Positions 61,950 through 64,000 of a stretch of DNA of 64,000 bases are shown piece after piece. The position numbers and the translations under genes are program-made. The DNA comes from Glandiceps talaboti (lineage: Eukaryota > Hemichordata > Enteropneusta > Spengelidae), in contig NC_135553.1 in the NCBI RefSeq assembly GCF_964340395.1, forward strand, positions 23,746,449 through 23,810,448, read 5' to 3'. Each line of letters starts with the position of its first letter. Position 1 is the stretch's first letter. The notes under the pieces were generated by a model. That model worked only from the letters and a program-made list of their open reading frames with translations, ran no database searches and was not told the origin of the DNA.

Positions 61950-64000
61950 TGTTTTTTCCTGCCGTAAACACAAGAGTTCATGATTTGATTATATTATAAG
62001 TAAGAAATTTCTTGCTTGTCTGTGATTAGAATGAGCTACTTATCAGTAATAAAGGATTGCGTTTCCCTATTTCGGATAACCGTTGGAAGAGTCCTGCTGT
62101 GGTTCCATGGCGACCCTTCTACGGGTTTAAGAAACAACCTTTGCCAATAACAATTACAGAATATAACTTTGCTGCGTGAAACGGGTACAACGCGGGGCCT
62201 CTGGGGTTTGATACGAATCATCCTTTCAAAACCTATCTTTTTATTAATTAATATAACACTGTTTTTGAAATTGCACCAATATTTTCCACGAAATAATTTT
62301 CATACTTAATAGACAAGTCATATACTCGCAGGCTATTAGTCAATGTACGATCGATAGCCATGATCCCATCAGCATTAGTAAAAAAAAAATCGTTTAAAAA
62401 CATTCTCTCTGCAAGAGAGCATAATTTATGTCAATTATCTGTGTACTTATTTGAGCAAAAATGCTAACATAGACACAAATGCCCATTAGGAATGTATATG
62501 ATGTTTTGTTTGTTTGTTTGTTTGTTGTTTAGGGTTAACCTAGCGGTGTGACATTAAATTGAGATAACGTGGAACTACGTATACTGACACCTATCATGTA
62601 TCTGTGTGATGATAAAGCAATGCAACAACGACATATATACGTTTCTCATGTGTGATGGACCAAGGAAGTACTATTTATAAATACACTATAGGATTGTAGC
62701 CAATTTGTTGGTATAACCCCCCCCCCCCCCATTTGTTGAGTTGGTATACCCACTCCCCCATTTGTTAGTATAACAACGTGTGGTCGAATAATAGCCTGAC
62801 GATAGGAGTGTCTGTGTGTCGAACACCTAAAATACATCCCACACTTACCCCTCTTAGATCACCATTCACCAATAAGTAAAAGCTCTAATTCACCATTCAC
62901 CAGTAACTCCAGGTATCAATTCATGTTCATTTATATTAATGTAATTCACCATCCACTAGTAAATCTTGTGTAAATTCACCATTATCAGAAATACAGTTTT
63001 GTCATAGTTTGACAAGCCTTAGAATGTTAACATTAATTACATACAGTATATGGGTATGGAATGTACACCAGAGACGTGTAGACATGAGTTAGGTACCGGT
63101 CAATTTCTACTGCCTGGGGGAGAGGTTTTTCTATCGGGCCGACAAAAAGTCACTGACCCCCCCCCCCCCCCCCCCAGTAAAAAGAAAGAGGACTGACCAC
63201 ATATCGCTTATTTCTAAAACATTATGGCATCCCCTCCCATATCATATTTACATGGCGGGTATTTCATCGTAACTGATGAGAGTGGACGGCTTGCCTATGT
63301 CTCGCAAATACTTCATATATTAGCGCATAGCACAGATCACGTAATTAGCGACTACATAGGAATGAAATATTTTCTTAAAAGTTTACATGTAATATCATCT
63401 TGGCATTAAAAGTTAGGGGGAAACTTGGATGGGGAATATGTACATCTCTCATGGGAGTACTAGGGGTCTCTTCCTGGAAGCTCTGGATGTTTTGACTCTT
63501 TAAGACAAGTTTTACACTATTCAGACCTTTACGGGCAATAATTTTCAAGCTTTACAAGATACAAGAAGACAGCACCATCATATAACTAGCAACTAATTGG
63601 GTTTAAATGTTTTAAAAAAATAGACTAATAGCATCTTGAGGGTAAAAGGTAGGGAGGATCTTGAGACGAGGATACGTCCACCTCTCATCTCACTGGGGCA
63701 TACGCAAGTAATTTTGTGACTTTCTTGTCAATGCGCATAATATTTAGAGGTATGAATGCAATTTCATTTATTTTTATGGCAAAATAAACATAACGAAAAA
63801 AATTATCAACCTTTGCATGTACACTTTAAGAGTCTGTTAAGGCAATAATTTCACAGCTGTACAAGATAGTACCATCTAGAATTAGCAATTAATCTAGCTT
63901 TATACATCGGGTTAAAGTGTTCATGACAATTTTAATAACATCATGACAGTAAAATGTTGGCGCATCTGACTGTTGGTTGAATGAGTACCTCCTAGCAGAT
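61950..64000. other. Upstream flank of ECI1, no gene seen
   Basis: Contains poly-C runs (62717-62730, 63158-63175), a short cluster of TTCACCATTCACCAGTAA-like words (62855-62980) and two diverged copies of a repeat of about 320-350 bp (63500-63650 and 63825-63960). No coding or RNA gene was recognised. Confidence 0.5.

Overview
This is AT-rich animal nuclear DNA. It has GT-AG introns of about 0.3-7.5 kb, many microsatellites, at least six minisatellites and many short non-autonomous transposons. Nothing bacterial, plastid or viral was recognised. The repeat style and a clear animal mitochondrial enzyme suggest a marine invertebrate (a non-vertebrate deuterostome or a lophotrochozoan), but I cannot name the species.

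Two genes can be assembled, both on the minus strand and head to tail. Gene A runs from about 41.7 kb down to the left edge and is probably incomplete there. I resolve 18 coding exons whose reading phases fit at all 17 junctions, giving at least 1,013 residues. The product has a signal peptide, a short dibasic segment, a furin-type RQKR site, an acidic Ser/Gln/Pro-rich region of about 240 residues with an internal duplication, and about 700 residues of degenerate leucine-rich helical repeats that resemble the mesothelin/stereocilin/otoancorin superfamily. It is therefore a secreted or surface protein, and I recognise no named orthologue. Gene B (61.9 to 50.7 kb) is a complete seven-exon enoyl-CoA delta isomerase 1 (ECI1) of 308 residues. 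The oxyanion-hole motifs and the catalytic glutamate are intact.

Layout: 1-11.3 kb holds gene A exons 18-11, with a 3.7-kb array of 35-bp repeats in the intron between exons 12 and 11. 11.3-20 kb holds exons 10-5 among nested transposons. 20-41.2 kb holds exons 4-1 in long introns full of inverted-repeat elements. 41.7-50.1 kb is intergenic, with a 1.37-kb array of 40-bp repeats, a long AT tract and a MITE. 50.1-61.95 kb is ECI1. 61.95-64 kb is its upstream flank, with no gene seen.

The two genes have no evident functional link: one encodes an extracellular structural-type protein, the other a mitochondrial beta-oxidation enzyme. The most distinctive points are the modular phase-0/phase-2 exon pairs of gene A, the in-frame stop formed by its fourth intron, and the minisatellites lying directly beside splice sites.
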